Positions 17,999 through 26,674 of a stretch of 64,000 nucleotides of DNA are shown piece by piece. Within the stretch, counting starts at the first letter, position 1, and the number at the start of each line of letters is the position of its first letter. The DNA lies in the NCBI GenBank assembly GCA_946480785.1, contig CAMLLD010000028.1, positions 5,247 to 69,246 of the forward strand, read 5' to 3'. The position numbers and the translations under genes were made by a program. The DNA comes from an uncultured Blastocatellia bacterium. GTDB lineage: Bacteria; Acidobacteriota; Blastocatellia; Pyrinomonadales; Pyrinomonadaceae. A model generated the notes under the pieces. The model searched no databases. It was given only the letters and a program-made list of their open reading frames with translations, and had not been told where the DNA came from.

Positions 17999-18032
17999 GG
18001 AGCCGAGATTTCTTTCGCGGGTGCTCGGCTCC
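17999..18032 (-). terminator. Hairpin downstream of the 18039 gene
   Basis: GGAGCCGAG and CTCGGCTCC form a 9 bp perfect stem with a 16-base loop, starting seven bases after the stop of the minus-strand gene ending at 18039. The U tract is weak. Confidence 0.45.
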
Positions 18033-18038
18033 AATACT

Positions 18039-18422
18039 TTAACTTAGGTTAGCGTACACGATAATCGGTAAGGCGTCTGAGGGGGCACCGTTCAGATTAC
18101 TACTGATGATATTGTTCATATTCACCCGCACCATCTGCCCGGTAAAGCTCACCACATACGACGTATTCTTGTTTCCCCAGACCGCGGTTACGGTCCCATT
18201 AACAGACATCGCCGAATTCTGGGCAGGTGTCATCTTGACTGCGCTGGTGCTTCCGACCGGAATAGTGGCGGTGCCAAGATTGTCAATGTCGGTGCCGCCC
18301 CCGTAATTTACCCGAACCTGTAAATTATCGCCCTGTTCAACAACGTCCCAAACAAACGTCAAGTCCGGTGAAGTATTCGAACTTCTTGTTGCGCTCAGAC
18401 CTGTGGCTACCTGGTTTCCCAT
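18039..18422 (-). CDS. Hypothetical beta-rich small protein
   Basis: 127 residues from the ATG at 18422, chosen because AAGGAG lies eight bases upstream. No signal peptide, membrane segment or Cys. Alternating hydrophobic and polar residues (FVWDVV, LQVRVNYG, TYVVSFTG-like strands) suggest a beta sandwich. I do not recognise the family. It has its own downstream hairpin, and 109 bases separate it from the larger gene upstream, so it may be transcribed on its own. Confidence 0.55.
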   Translation of the reverse strand: MGNQVATGLSATRSSNTSPDLTFVWDVVEQGDNLQVRVNYGGGTDIDNLGTATIPVGSTSAVKMTPAQNSAMSVNGTVTAVWGNKNTSYVVSFTGQMVRVNMNNIISSNLNGAPSDALPIIVYANLS

Positions 18423-18531
18423 GACAGATTTCTCCTTCTTGATGAGGTGTAAGATCAAGCGTTCATCAGCTTCCACCAATTAACGCGAGAACTACTTCGG
18501 AAAACCACCATGTCTAATTGGAGTGAGATTT

Positions 18532-20211
18532 TCAGCGAGCAGAAACTTTCTTCGCCTGACGCTCCGCCTTCGGCGGGGGTTTGTGAGGAGGAGCTTTTTC
18601 TTTAGCGAGTTCTGACATGGCCATCGACGCGCCCAACAGAACCGCGGCTTTGATACCAGGGCGATTGACGTTAGTGATCAAATTCAGCGCGTCGCCACCG
18701 CTGCTTTTGACCAGGAATTGCACGACCGGAATCAGACGCCAGGCGACCGCAACAGTGTTGTGGTTTTCGAAGTCGAACCGCGGTTGAGTATCGGTCTCTC
18801 CTTCCTGCTGAAACAGATAACGATCCGTCACGTCCATCGAGGACCGAAGTAAGTCGAGCACCATCGTCGAATCGATCTGTCGTGAAATGTCGGCGGCCTG
18901 AAGAAAGGCGACTGCCTTTGGGCTGCCGTTGTCCGCCGAGGCGATCTGCTTAACACTTTCAAGCAGTATTTCCTTTGAGCGATTCATGTCATTAGCTTTC
19001 AGGTATCCGAGCGCGATTTCCTGCAAGGCGGTGGCGCGGCGTAGTGGCGAAGTGATCTCACGAGCAGCTTTCTCCGCCACTACATTGTTCGTCTTCTTTA
19101 CGGCGTTAGTAACTATGTCGGCAAGGAGCTCGTCACGCCAGACCTGATTTGTCGCATCGTCAGAAATCTCCTTCACGAGGCTCAGCGCCAGCTCGAGCTT
19201 ACCCTTTTCGATCGCAAGTTGGACGGCTTCTGAGAGGAGCTCATCTTTCAACGGCTGATTTGGCGCTGAATGAGCCTCGCTGATCGCTTGTCCCAAGGGA
19301 TCATCGCTTTGCTTGATCCGCTCTTCGATGCGATCTCTTTCCTGTTTGCCCTTACCGGTTTGCGTGCTTAGCGAAACAAGCTGGATCTGAGCCTGCGGAT
19401 ATGATGAAGGCAAAGCAGCTTGAATTTGCGGAAGACTTCCCGAAAGCAGATCGTAGGCCTCTGTCGCCGCTTGTAGATCTGACATCAGGCTCTGGTTCGA
19501 GGTTGCAGACAGGACCAGTAATAAGAACCGCTTTTTTAGTCCATCCGGATTGTCTGGACGCAGATAAAAACTCTGCAACCAAAACAAGTCGTCCACGAGG
19601 TGACTGCTCGGCTGAACCTCTTCCGCATCCAGGATGGCGGTGAGCATGCCCGGGATCAGCGCCGGCTGTTGCGCCTGCAGCTTGATAAGAAACGCTGTCA
19701 ACTCTGTGCCCGAGAACTGTCCGCCAACAATATTGCTCTCGGCGGTCTGCACCGCAGCGCCAGCGCCATTCTGAGCGCTCAGCATTGTGTTCGCGACGTC
19801 GAGCGAAGTTTGTTCACTCTTCGCAAACCGGTCAGCGTACTTCTTAACGAGTTCCGGCGAATGGAGCTGAGCGAGCGCCAACAGATCACGACGGAAACTG
19901 TTCCGGTACAAAGGCAGCAGGTTCTTCTCGTTGGCTAACAGATCTTCCAGTGAGTCCGCGGTGGCCGTGACGGCAGGCTCGGTGTCTGGTCCAAGCTTTC
20001 CCGACCACAACGAGGTGGCATACCGAATACGGATGAAGATCCTCAAGGTTGGTTCATCGATTTTTCCTATCTGCTGGCGCAGGTCAAATACAAGGTTCCG
20101 GGCTTCTTCGAGGTAAGGATTGTTATTCTCTTCCTGCTTCGGGACAACCTGGGCATAGCAAGTTGAAACTGCCGCAAATGCACCGAACAGTAAACAGAAT
20201 ATCCTGCGCAT
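18532..20211 (-). CDS. Exported helical-repeat protein of unknown function
   Basis: 559 residues from the ATG at 20211, which begins the signal peptide RRIFCLLFGAFAAVSTCYAQ; the longer frame extends into the preceding gene. The remainder is predicted mostly helical with short repeated helix pairs (for example DELLADIVTNAVKK, ATALQEIALGYLK), TPR/HEAT-like in feel. It ends in a basic Lys/Pro/Arg tail. No catalytic motif. It follows the thioredoxin-like gene by 14 bases and is probably co-transcribed with it. Confidence 0.65.
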   Translation of the reverse strand: MRRIFCLLFGAFAAVSTCYAQVVPKQEENNNPYLEEARNLVFDLRQQIGKIDEPTLRIFIRIRYATSLWSGKLGPDTEPAVTATADSLEDLLANEKNLLPLYRNSFRRDLLALAQLHSPELVKKYADRFAKSEQTSLDVANTMLSAQNGAGAAVQTAESNIVGGQFSGTELTAFLIKLQAQQPALIPGMLTAILDAEEVQPSSHLVDDLFWLQSFYLRPDNPDGLKKRFLLLVLSATSNQSLMSDLQAATEAYDLLSGSLPQIQAALPSSYPQAQIQLVSLSTQTGKGKQERDRIEERIKQSDDPLGQAISEAHSAPNQPLKDELLSEAVQLAIEKGKLELALSLVKEISDDATNQVWRDELLADIVTNAVKKTNNVVAEKAAREITSPLRRATALQEIALGYLKANDMNRSKEILLESVKQIASADNGSPKAVAFLQAADISRQIDSTMVLDLLRSSMDVTDRYLFQQEGETDTQPRFDFENHNTVAVAWRLIPVVQFLVKSSGGDALNLITNVNRPGIKAAVLLGASMAMSELAKEKAPPHKPPPKAERQAKKVSAR

Positions 20212-20225
20212 CGATCTCACTTCAT

Positions 20226-20822
20226 TCAGTGTGTCATGGCGGTCACACCGGAAAACGACACTCCGAAAAATTCGCTGGCAGCACTCAGCGACGAATTGTC
20301 CCACTTACCCATCCAATGCTTTCGTACCGTACCGTCATTCGAGATCACAAGCGTAATCGGGGTGGCGATAAGCTTATAGTCTTTCATGACGCTCTCGGGC
20401 ACAAACACAACGTCAACGGACTGATCGATTGCATTAGTTCGCAAATAGGATCGCACGCTGTCGGCGCTTACCGAATCACTGACCAAGGCCGTCACAGCAA
20501 ATCTCTCACGATCACCTTTTCTGATTAGCTCGGTCCAATAGGGCAGTTGTTCTTTAGTGAACGGACAGGTCGGCGAAAGGAAAAGAAGAACACGGGATGG
20601 TCCCTGGCCAGTGTACGTTACCTCAGCCGGCCGGTGTGACAGATCAAAGCCGGTAAACCCTTTCACCCTTGCGCCATCTTCGATTGTTGTTGGTACTGTG
20701 CGTTGTAGCAGGGAACGCATGCGCAGGTTTTGCACGACCAAGCCGACGTTCAGGACGACCATGATGGCGCACAGCAACCAGGGCAGGACATACTTCACCG
20801 CGGAGTTTTCAAGCGCTCTCAT
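20226..20822 (-). CDS. Membrane-anchored thioredoxin-fold protein with a single active-site Cys
   Basis: 198 residues. An N-terminal anchor (LPWLLCAIMVVLNVGLVV) at 12-30 leads to a TlpA/redoxin-like domain. The active-site loop is FLSPTCPFTKEQLPYW, so the usual C-x-x-C is C-P-F-T with the resolving Cys missing. The cis-Pro loop is present in LIATPITLVIS. Such one-Cys forms act as isomerase-like or peroxidase-like proteins or as thiol-binding partners. It lies 30 bases downstream of two exported Cys-rich peptides, which are plausible substrates (inference). Confidence 0.7.
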   Translation of the reverse strand: MRALENSAVKYVLPWLLCAIMVVLNVGLVVQNLRMRSLLQRTVPTTIEDGARVKGFTGFDLSHRPAEVTYTGQGPSRVLLFLSPTCPFTKEQLPYWTELIRKGDRERFAVTALVSDSVSADSVRSYLRTNAIDQSVDVVFVPESVMKDYKLIATPITLVISNDGTVRKHWMGKWDNSSLSAASEFFGVSFSGVTAMTH

Positions 20823-20851
20823 TTGTGCACCTGCCTAACAGCTAGCAGTCG

Positions 20852-21082
20852 TTAATTTATGTTGCACTCTTTAGATATCACGACCTTTCCGCCCACCGAA
20901 CAAAAAGCACCGGTTCCGTCTATCCCTACACATTGTCCCGAACAACTGCCAATGCTTTTAACGGTGCCATCGCTGCAGGTCGCGCTGCACGAGGAGGCAT
21001 ATACAACTACAGGCCGTATCAATAGAAACGCTGAAAGCGCGACACAAATGCAGATGATCAAAGCCAGGATTAGATTGCGCAT
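20852..21082 (-). CDS. Exported Cys-rich small protein 1
   Basis: 76 residues. The first ~29 are a signal/anchor ending in RPVVVYA. The mature ~47 residues hold six Cys, beginning CSATCSDGT and ending KECNIN. A paralogue lies immediately upstream at 21102 with the same RP-x-VV-x-A end and CTATCSDGS. No family recognised. The even number of Cys suggests disulfides made in the periplasm, consistent with the thioredoxin-like neighbour. Confidence 0.6.
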   Translation of the reverse strand: MRNLILALIICICVALSAFLLIRPVVVYASSCSATCSDGTVKSIGSCSGQCVGIDGTGAFCSVGGKVVISKECNIN

Positions 21083-21101
21083 GACTTGTTTTTCCCTTCG
21101 C

Positions 21102-21341
21102 CTAGTTGACAGGGCAGGCCTTTAACTGTGTCTGAGAGGTCGCGGTCTGTTTATAAGTGACACCAGCTCCATCTTCAGCCACGCAACTGTACACACTAGA
21201 AACTGTTATCCGGCTACCGTCGCTGCAGGTAGCAGTGCATGTCGCTGCCAGCACAACTGGCGGTCGCATTAAAAGGAACATAGTGATGGCGGCAAGAATG
21301 CCAAGCACCACCACTGCCGAGATTCGAATTCTCTGTGGCAT
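21102..21341 (-). CDS. Exported Cys-rich small protein 2
   Basis: 79 residues: signal/anchor (VVVLGILAAITMFLLMRPPVVLA) and a mature part with four Cys (CTATCSDGS, YSCVAEDGAG, KACPVN). It shares with its downstream neighbour the N-terminal hydrophobic pattern, the C-x-A-T-C-S-D-G core and the C-x-V/I-N end, so the two arose by tandem duplication. They are separated by 20 bases and surely co-transcribed. Confidence 0.6.
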   Translation of the reverse strand: MPQRIRISAVVVLGILAAITMFLLMRPPVVLAATCTATCSDGSRITVSSVYSCVAEDGAGVTYKQTATSQTQLKACPVN

Positions 21342-21457
21342 AGGTAATCCGCCGATTTATTTGAAGGATTGGTACTGCAGATGCGCGCTGGAAGTAATAA
21401 GTGAAGCACGACGGAAAGTCAACTTGTTTTTTTGTTAACTTTCCTTCGTTGCATCGC

Positions 21458-22846
21458 TCATTGCGCGCAGGGATCAACCTTCGCAAGCTTCAGTTTGTAA
21501 CCTTCCATTTTCTGTCCGAGGCGCTGCTGCACGTCCGACAGTTTTCCATTAGGCATTACGCCGAGATTCAGATTCTTCGTCTCGCCGCAAAACGGGATCG
21601 GTTCGGTGGTTACATTGAACTTACTCATCAACGTCTCGTCGCCGTAAATCGGGACACCGTTGACTACGACGAGGGAAACGTCCTGCGGCTTTGATTGGAC
21701 CAGGCTATCGAATGGCTGCGTTGCATCTCCGCGTAGTAGGAATAAGTCAGCAAACAGTCCCGGCTGAATCGATCCCACCTTATCGTCGATGTGGGCAATT
21801 CTCGCCGGGATCGAGGTGGCCATTTCGAACAACTGCTGATTCGAGAAGAAGCCGCCGAGAGAGGTCTTATTAAGTTTGGCTGCATACTGGAGTTCAGCGA
21901 GCATGTTTTTCCCTCCCGAAGGCGCCCAATCCGGCGCCAGCGCGATCGAAACACCCTCTCTGTAAGCGGCAATCACATCCGTGGTGGTGTGATAGAGAAT
22001 CATGTTACTTTGCGGCGACCAGATCAGGGCCGTGGCCGCTAATCTCATCTTTGCAAAATCACTCTTATCAAATGCGACGCCATGGATAACAGCGGTAGTC
22101 GGAGCGAGAAATCCGCGCGCTTTAAGCAGATCAAATTCTTTCACTGATTCAGGATCTGTCCTCATTCCTTCGGCCACATGGATCAGCACCAGATCCAAGT
22201 CTTTCGCCGCAAGTTTCTGCCGTATGGCGGCGGCGGTCGTCTCATTGAAATCACGGCCGACACCAAGAACATTCTGGACTCTTTCGTGTCCGTGCCCCGA
22301 GTAAAAGCCTGAGTCGATCTCCAGCTTCCGCACCGCGAGTCGAGATAAGCAGGCAGGAAAAGTCGTGAATGATCTGAGGAGGAAGGTGCCTGAGAAGGTA
22401 GTGGTCCCGCCGGTTACTGCCTGCACATCGGCAAACTCGGCGATGTCACAATAACCCTGCTGATCATCTTGTATGTTACGAGCCGGCGTTGATATTTGCT
22501 GCTTGTACTTGTCCAGCGAGCGCCATTCGTACCGATTGTTAAAGAGTTGCCCCGCGTCCCATAGTTCAAACATCGCGTACATAGGATGGTTGTGAAGATC
22601 AATAAACCCGGGAAAGATGATGTCGTTGGTGTCGATCCAAATGGCATTCTCTTCATTCGGAAGCGTTTCTGAGACAGCGCTGATTTTCTTGTGCTTGATT
22701 ACGACCCAGCCCTTGTTGAGAACCTTCTCTGGAGTAACCACACTACCGCTGATAACTATTGTTCGATCCTGCGCATGAATTACCGCGCAGGCGAAGAGCG
22801 TGATTAAGCAGACAAATACAAGCCGGCATCTCTTGATTTGAGTCAT
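21458..22846 (-). CDS. Exported amidohydrolase
   Basis: 462 residues with a signal peptide (LVFVCLITLFACAVIHA). It is a metal-dependent amidohydrolase: the N-terminal beta part leads to FPGFIDLHNHP with the metal-binding H-x-H, then LIHVAEGM and VIHGVAF with further metal His, and the catalytic Asp in SIALAPDWAPSG. The C-terminal GLFADLFLLRGD closes the fold typical of imidazolonepropionase- and chlorohydrolase-like enzymes. Substrate unknown. Export is less usual for this superfamily but frequent in Acidobacteria. It follows the VWFA gene by 65 bases. Confidence 0.85.
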   Translation of the reverse strand: MTQIKRCRLVFVCLITLFACAVIHAQDRTIVISGSVVTPEKVLNKGWVVIKHKKISAVSETLPNEENAIWIDTNDIIFPGFIDLHNHPMYAMFELWDAGQLFNNRYEWRSLDKYKQQISTPARNIQDDQQGYCDIAEFADVQAVTGGTTTFSGTFLLRSFTTFPACLSRLAVRKLEIDSGFYSGHGHERVQNVLGVGRDFNETTAAAIRQKLAAKDLDLVLIHVAEGMRTDPESVKEFDLLKARGFLAPTTAVIHGVAFDKSDFAKMRLAATALIWSPQSNMILYHTTTDVIAAYREGVSIALAPDWAPSGGKNMLAELQYAAKLNKTSLGGFFSNQQLFEMATSIPARIAHIDDKVGSIQPGLFADLFLLRGDATQPFDSLVQSKPQDVSLVVVNGVPIYGDETLMSKFNVTTEPIPFCGETKNLNLGVMPNGKLSDVQQRLGQKMEGYKLKLAKVDPCAQ

Positions 22847-22911
22847 GGGGGCTCCTTCGTTTCATTGATGTGTAGACCAAGCGTATTGTTTCGAGGCCTG
22901 GGTTTGGCAAA

Positions 22912-23955
22912 TCAACTTCGCGGCGCAATATAACTTCGTCGGGCCTTGATAACCAGTTTGTCTTGCGATTTCTGTCGAGCGGGATCGATGTCGAGTTTCA
23001 ATTTACGCCTGGTCCCGTCCCGCTTCTTGTTAGTGGAGACAAACGCGAGATTGTAGCGGCTGCGCAGGTGATCGATCAGCGTCTGGAAGGTCGTGTCGAG
23101 CTTTTTAGGTTTGTCCGCGAGTACTTCACCGCCGGTTTCGTTCGCCAAATATTCCAGGTCCATGTAGTTGGCGGAAACAACTTTGTTCACGCGCGTAGCA
23201 ACGGTCTGCATGGCATTTTCGACACGTTGGATTATGACTCTGGGAATGATGGCGCAAACGACGGCGCCTGATTCGTAAACCGCCGCGGCGGCGGCTCGAT
23301 TGGATGGACCATTCGAGCAATCGAAAAGACGCGTCATGGACGTGATCACAATTATGACTCGACGCCCGGCTGGATTGCTTGCCTTGAACATGTGCTCGGC
23401 GGCAGCGGCAAACATGAGGTTGAAGCAATGTGCGACGTTCGTGGTTTTCGCCGGCGGCGGAATGTTATTGAGCGCTTGCTCGAGCATTATCCGGTTGCGA
23501 GTGAACGGCTGAATCAGCTTGGCTGAGTCGGTGAAAGCCATCACTGCGATCTCATCAATGGGTTTGAGACGATCGATTGCTTCTCGAGCAGCGCGATGTG
23601 CTTCGTCACTCCAGACATCAATCGGATGCGGACATGCCGGACCCCGATCGATAGCCACCACCACAGAGAGCGGCAGCTCATCCTGGCTGAAGTGGGTGAT
23701 CTCCTGTTTGATTCCATCTTCGTAAAGCACGAAGTCTTCTTTGTTCAAACCGCCGACTATGCGCGCAGTGTTCTTCTGCAGCACCAGCGCGTCGATTTTG
23801 ACGAGATCTACGTCGACCTTGACGACATCCGGTGCTGACTGGGGACCAGGCGTCGGCGTTTGCGAAGTGACCGGGCTGGAATAGAAGAGCAGGGCCGCAA
23901 GGGCCATCGACGTGACCAGAAAAAGAGGTAGCAGGATGGGCCGTCGGTTTCTCAT
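22912..23955 (-). CDS. VWFA-related acidobacterial exported protein
   Basis: 347 residues with a signal/anchor at 9-27 and a Pro/Thr linker. The domain opens with VKVDVDLVKIDALVL and continues ...GLNKEDFVLYEDGIKQEITHF, the hallmark start of the VWFA-related Acidobacterial family. The MIDAS position reads VVAIDRGPACP, so the canonical D-x-S-x-S is degenerate and metal binding may be lost. Function of the family is unknown; a surface adhesion or complex-forming role is usual for VWFA folds. First gene of a minus-strand run. Confidence 0.8.
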   Translation of the reverse strand: MRNRRPILLPLFLVTSMALAALLFYSSPVTSQTPTPGPQSAPDVVKVDVDLVKIDALVLQKNTARIVGGLNKEDFVLYEDGIKQEITHFSQDELPLSVVVAIDRGPACPHPIDVWSDEAHRAAREAIDRLKPIDEIAVMAFTDSAKLIQPFTRNRIMLEQALNNIPPPAKTTNVAHCFNLMFAAAAEHMFKASNPAGRRVIIVITSMTRLFDCSNGPSNRAAAAAVYESGAVVCAIIPRVIIQRVENAMQTVATRVNKVVSANYMDLEYLANETGGEVLADKPKKLDTTFQTLIDHLRSRYNLAFVSTNKKRDGTRRKLKLDIDPARQKSQDKLVIKARRSYIAPRS

Positions 23956-24148
23956 TAGCTCTGTCGTTCAGATGGGCAAGTGAGCTACCATCGCGGCACA
24001 ATCTATTACACGCGATCCGAAAAAAGCAAAGAAAACAGCGACTGAAAAAAATTTCTTTGCCGGGTGTCGAATTCGTCGCGGCCCATTCGATTAGTAGGTG
24101 AAAGGGCAGAAAACGAACTCTATTTTTGGAAAATAAGGAGATATTAAG

Positions 24149-24589
24149 ATGCGAGTGATGGTCGTTATCAAAGCTAACAAGGAATCAGAGGCGGGAATCA
24201 TGCCGAGCGAAGCATTGCTCAACGCGATGGGTAAGTTCAACGAAGAGTTGGTGAACGCCGGCGTCATACTCGCGGGTGAAGGGCTGCACCCATCATCGAA
24301 GACAAAGCGAGTCAAGTTTTCCGGCGGGCAGCGAATCATTACGGATGGTCCATTCGCGGAAACACGCGAGCTCATCGCCGGTTTCTGGATCTGGAAAGTG
24401 AATTCGATGGAAGAAGCGCTCGAGTGGGCGAAGCGGATACCGAACGATCCCGAAAGACCGGACATGGAAGGCGAAATCGACATCTGTCGAATCTTCGACC
24501 CGGAAGATTTCGGCCCCGAGCTCACTCCGGAAATGCGAAAACTGGAAGAACGCCTCCGCACCAAAGCAGAAAGACTCAAACAATCCTGA
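24149..24589 (+). CDS. YCII / DGPF-domain protein
   Basis: 146 residues, preceded by AAGGAG. It has the family core: an N-terminal MRVMVVIKANKESEAG strand, GEGLHPSS, the signature TDGPFAETRELIAGFW at about 70-85, and an EALEWAKRIP helix. These small dimeric ferredoxin-like proteins often sit with ECF sigma factors; none is seen here. It stands alone with its own terminator. Confidence 0.88.
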   Translation: MRVMVVIKANKESEAGIMPSEALLNAMGKFNEELVNAGVILAGEGLHPSSKTKRVKFSGGQRIITDGPFAETRELIAGFWIWKVNSMEEALEWAKRIPNDPERPDMEGEIDICRIFDPEDFGPELTPEMRKLEERLRTKAERLKQS

Positions 24590-24597
24590 GCCACAAT

Positions 24598-24650
24598 AAG
24601 GCACATCAGGCGCAAAACAAATCAATGTTTTGTGTGCTTATGTGCCTTTT
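24598..24650 (+). terminator. Rho-independent terminator of the YCII gene
   Basis: AAGGCACAT pairs with ATGTGCCTT, and an inner AAAACA-AATCAA-TGTTTT extends the stem; the right arm runs into TTTT. It starts nine bases after the stop codon. Confidence 0.65.
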
Positions 24651-24807
24651 CGTGGCGAATCGTCGTTGACTTTTCCGCGTATATACGAATAACCTCCAGT
24701 CGCTCTTAGAGAAGGAGCCCGAGCTTCTGCGTCCCCGCATCGCTTCACAGCTTGGTGATAACAGTAAACCGGTTTTCTTTCCTGTTTTAGCGACGATCCA
24801 TACCTCG

Positions 24808-25170
24808 ATGGAAGTTTTTCGCTGTCCCAGTTGCCACGAATTCATCGCTGCTGATGCAACGAAGTGTCGCTTCTGTTCTGCTCCGCTTGACGCTGAGACA
24901 GTGAAATCCGCAGTGGCGGCTCAAGAGAAAGAGAATAGCCTATATCGACGGAGACATTATGCTCGACACATCCTTATTGGAGTAGGCGTGTTTACTCTCG
25001 GCTTACTTTTCACACTGGCCACGCATACAGCACCGCTCTCTTTCCTGCGGGCTGAGTACTACTATTCCCCGCGGGGTGGGGTCTACCACGTCTTCACCTA
25101 CGGACTAATGCTATCCGGAGGCGGTGAGTTCATCTATGGTTTAGCTGGATGGTTCGATGACTTTAAATGA
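24808..25170 (+). CDS. Zinc-ribbon membrane protein
   Basis: 120 residues. An N-terminal zinc ribbon with CPSC at about 6-9 and CRFC at about 20-23 is followed by a charged linker, a membrane segment (ILIGVGVFTLGLLFTLAT) and a second hydrophobic stretch near 90-110. This is a common layout for small proteins of unknown function. It begins at an ATG without a strong ribosome binding site. Confidence 0.65.
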   Translation: MEVFRCPSCHEFIAADATKCRFCSAPLDAETVKSAVAAQEKENSLYRRRHYARHILIGVGVFTLGLLFTLATHTAPLSFLRAEYYYSPRGGVYHVFTYGLMLSGGGEFIYGLAGWFDDFK

Positions 25171-25203
25171 CCGACCTACCCGATCGCTTGCCGATATCCG
25201 AGG

Positions 25204-26463
25204 CTACGAACAACCGAGGCTGAATTGTATGGCGTTCGCCGCTTCAATCAATTCCTGTCCTTGACTCGCAGTGAGCGAGCCGTTGTTTATAAAGGCTTGA
25301 ATCTGATTAATGAACGCGCTGAGCTGATTACAGGCTGCTCTCGTCGCGCCGTTATCGATCTTGCTCTGGATCTCCTGAAGTTTATTGATCAAGCCATTGC
25401 CCTTATTTTGTTTGAGGCTGCCTTCGTCAATCAGTGCCTGCACCTGAGCAATGAGCGAGCCGATTGTGTTCGGCGCTGCTGTTGAAAAAGCTATCTGGGC
25501 GGCGCCATTTCCGACTGGTATGGTGGCGGTTATCGTATTCGTGGCCGTGGAAATCACTGACACAGTGCCATCAACAAAATTAGTTACATAGGCAAGAGTC
25601 CCATCAGGACTGACGCGAACTCCTAGTGGCTCGTCTCCAACAGGCACAGTGGTTACGACTGTATTGGTTGCCGTGTTAATCACTGAAACGGTATCGCTGT
25701 CTTGATTCGCCACATAAGCGAAGGCTCCATTCGGCGTGATGTCTATTCCTATGGGCGTCCTTCCCACTGGTACAGTGGCGACTATGGTATTGGTTGCCGT
25801 GTCTATCACTAAGACTTGGTCCAATACCTGGTCTGTCACATAGACAAACGCTCCATTCGGTGTGACTGCCAGCAAAGTTGGGAAGACAAATCCCGGTATA
25901 GTGGCAACAACCGTGTTGGTTGTTGTGTCTATTACCGAAACTGCATTTAGGTTGGTAACCGCAACATAGGCAAAGGCCCCATTCGGCGTGATAGCGATTC
26001 CAATTGTAGTTCCAACCGGCACGGTTGCGACTACGGTATTAGTCGCTGTATCTATCACTGAGACAGTGCCACTAACCTGATTCGTCACATAGACGAAGGC
26101 GCCATTTGGCGTGACGGCTAGCAGAACCGGAAGTTGTCCAACGGGAACGGTAGCCACTACGGTATCGGTTGCCACATCTATCACCGAGACAGTGTTGTCG
26201 GACTCATTCGCCACGTAAGCGAAGGCCCCGTTCGGCGTAACGGCGATTCCCAGTGGATTCTTTCCAACTGGTATGGTGGCCACCACAGTGTTGGTCGTTG
26301 TATCTATCACGGACACCGTACCGTCTAAAAAATCTGTCACATAAGCCTTGGTTTGAGCGAGTGCCGGACTTGCTCCAACGAGCGTGAGAAACAGTGCGAC
26401 GGGTAGCAGGCGAATGATTGTGCAAAAAGCCTGCGTTGAAAACTTTTGGGCAAGTTTCGTCAT
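25204..26463 (-). CDS. YVTN seven-bladed propeller with C-terminal FIMAH domain
   Basis: 419 residues from the ATG at 26463, which begins a Lys-containing signal peptide ending SPALA. Seven ~42-residue blades follow, each with a Y-V-x-N/D, V-S-V-I-D-T-x-T-N-T-V-V-A-T and P-N-G-A-F pattern. The C-terminal ~75 residues (IGSLIAQVQALIDEG, INQIQAFINNGSLTASQGQEL) match the FIMAH helical domain seen at the ends of exported proteins. The blades are repeated almost exactly at DNA level with a ~126 bp period, so unequal recombination is likely. It is probably an extracellular binding protein. Confidence 0.88.
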   Translation of the reverse strand: MTKLAQKFSTQAFCTIIRLLPVALFLTLVGASPALAQTKAYVTDFLDGTVSVIDTTTNTVVATIPVGKNPLGIAVTPNGAFAYVANESDNTVSVIDVATDTVVATVPVGQLPVLLAVTPNGAFVYVTNQVSGTVSVIDTATNTVVATVPVGTTIGIAITPNGAFAYVAVTNLNAVSVIDTTTNTVVATIPGFVFPTLLAVTPNGAFVYVTDQVLDQVLVIDTATNTIVATVPVGRTPIGIDITPNGAFAYVANQDSDTVSVINTATNTVVTTVPVGDEPLGVRVSPDGTLAYVTNFVDGTVSVISTATNTITATIPVGNGAAQIAFSTAAPNTIGSLIAQVQALIDEGSLKQNKGNGLINKLQEIQSKIDNGATRAACNQLSAFINQIQAFINNGSLTASQGQELIEAANAIQFSLGCS

Positions 26464-26539
26464 AAGGATTCTCCTTTGTTGTGGATAACGAGGAAAACTT
26501 CTAGTCTGCATTTGCGCAATTTAGAAGTTTGGCGAGAAC

Positions 26540-26674
26540 TCAATGACTACGGCTAGGACAACCCGCTGACGCTTTGGCTCCCGGTGCTGCCAATACAACC
26601 ATTGAGTACGCACTCAAAACGGCAACCGCCACAACAGTCGCAATGGACTTGCGGCTCCAGGTCTTGCTAATCAT
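26540..26674 (-). CDS. Small exported peptide upstream of the propeller gene
   Basis: 44 residues, below usual gene-finding limits. The ATG at 26674 is preceded by GGGAGG nine bases upstream. The protein begins MISKTWSRKSIATVVAVAV, a good signal peptide, ends its hydrophobic part at VVLAAPGAKA, and leaves a ~10-residue mature tail with one Cys. It is 76 bases upstream of the YVTN gene on the same strand and may be co-transcribed. Confidence 0.5.
   Translation of the reverse strand: MISKTWSRKSIATVVAVAVLSAYSMVVLAAPGAKASAGCPSRSH

Noticed and set aside
24606..24845. 79-codon minus-strand frame
   Set aside because: Overlaps the terminator at 24598 and the start of the zinc-ribbon gene; no ribosome binding site.
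25490..26370. Regularly spaced repeats suggestive of a CRISPR array
   Set aside because: Period is ~126 bp and in frame; these are propeller blades.
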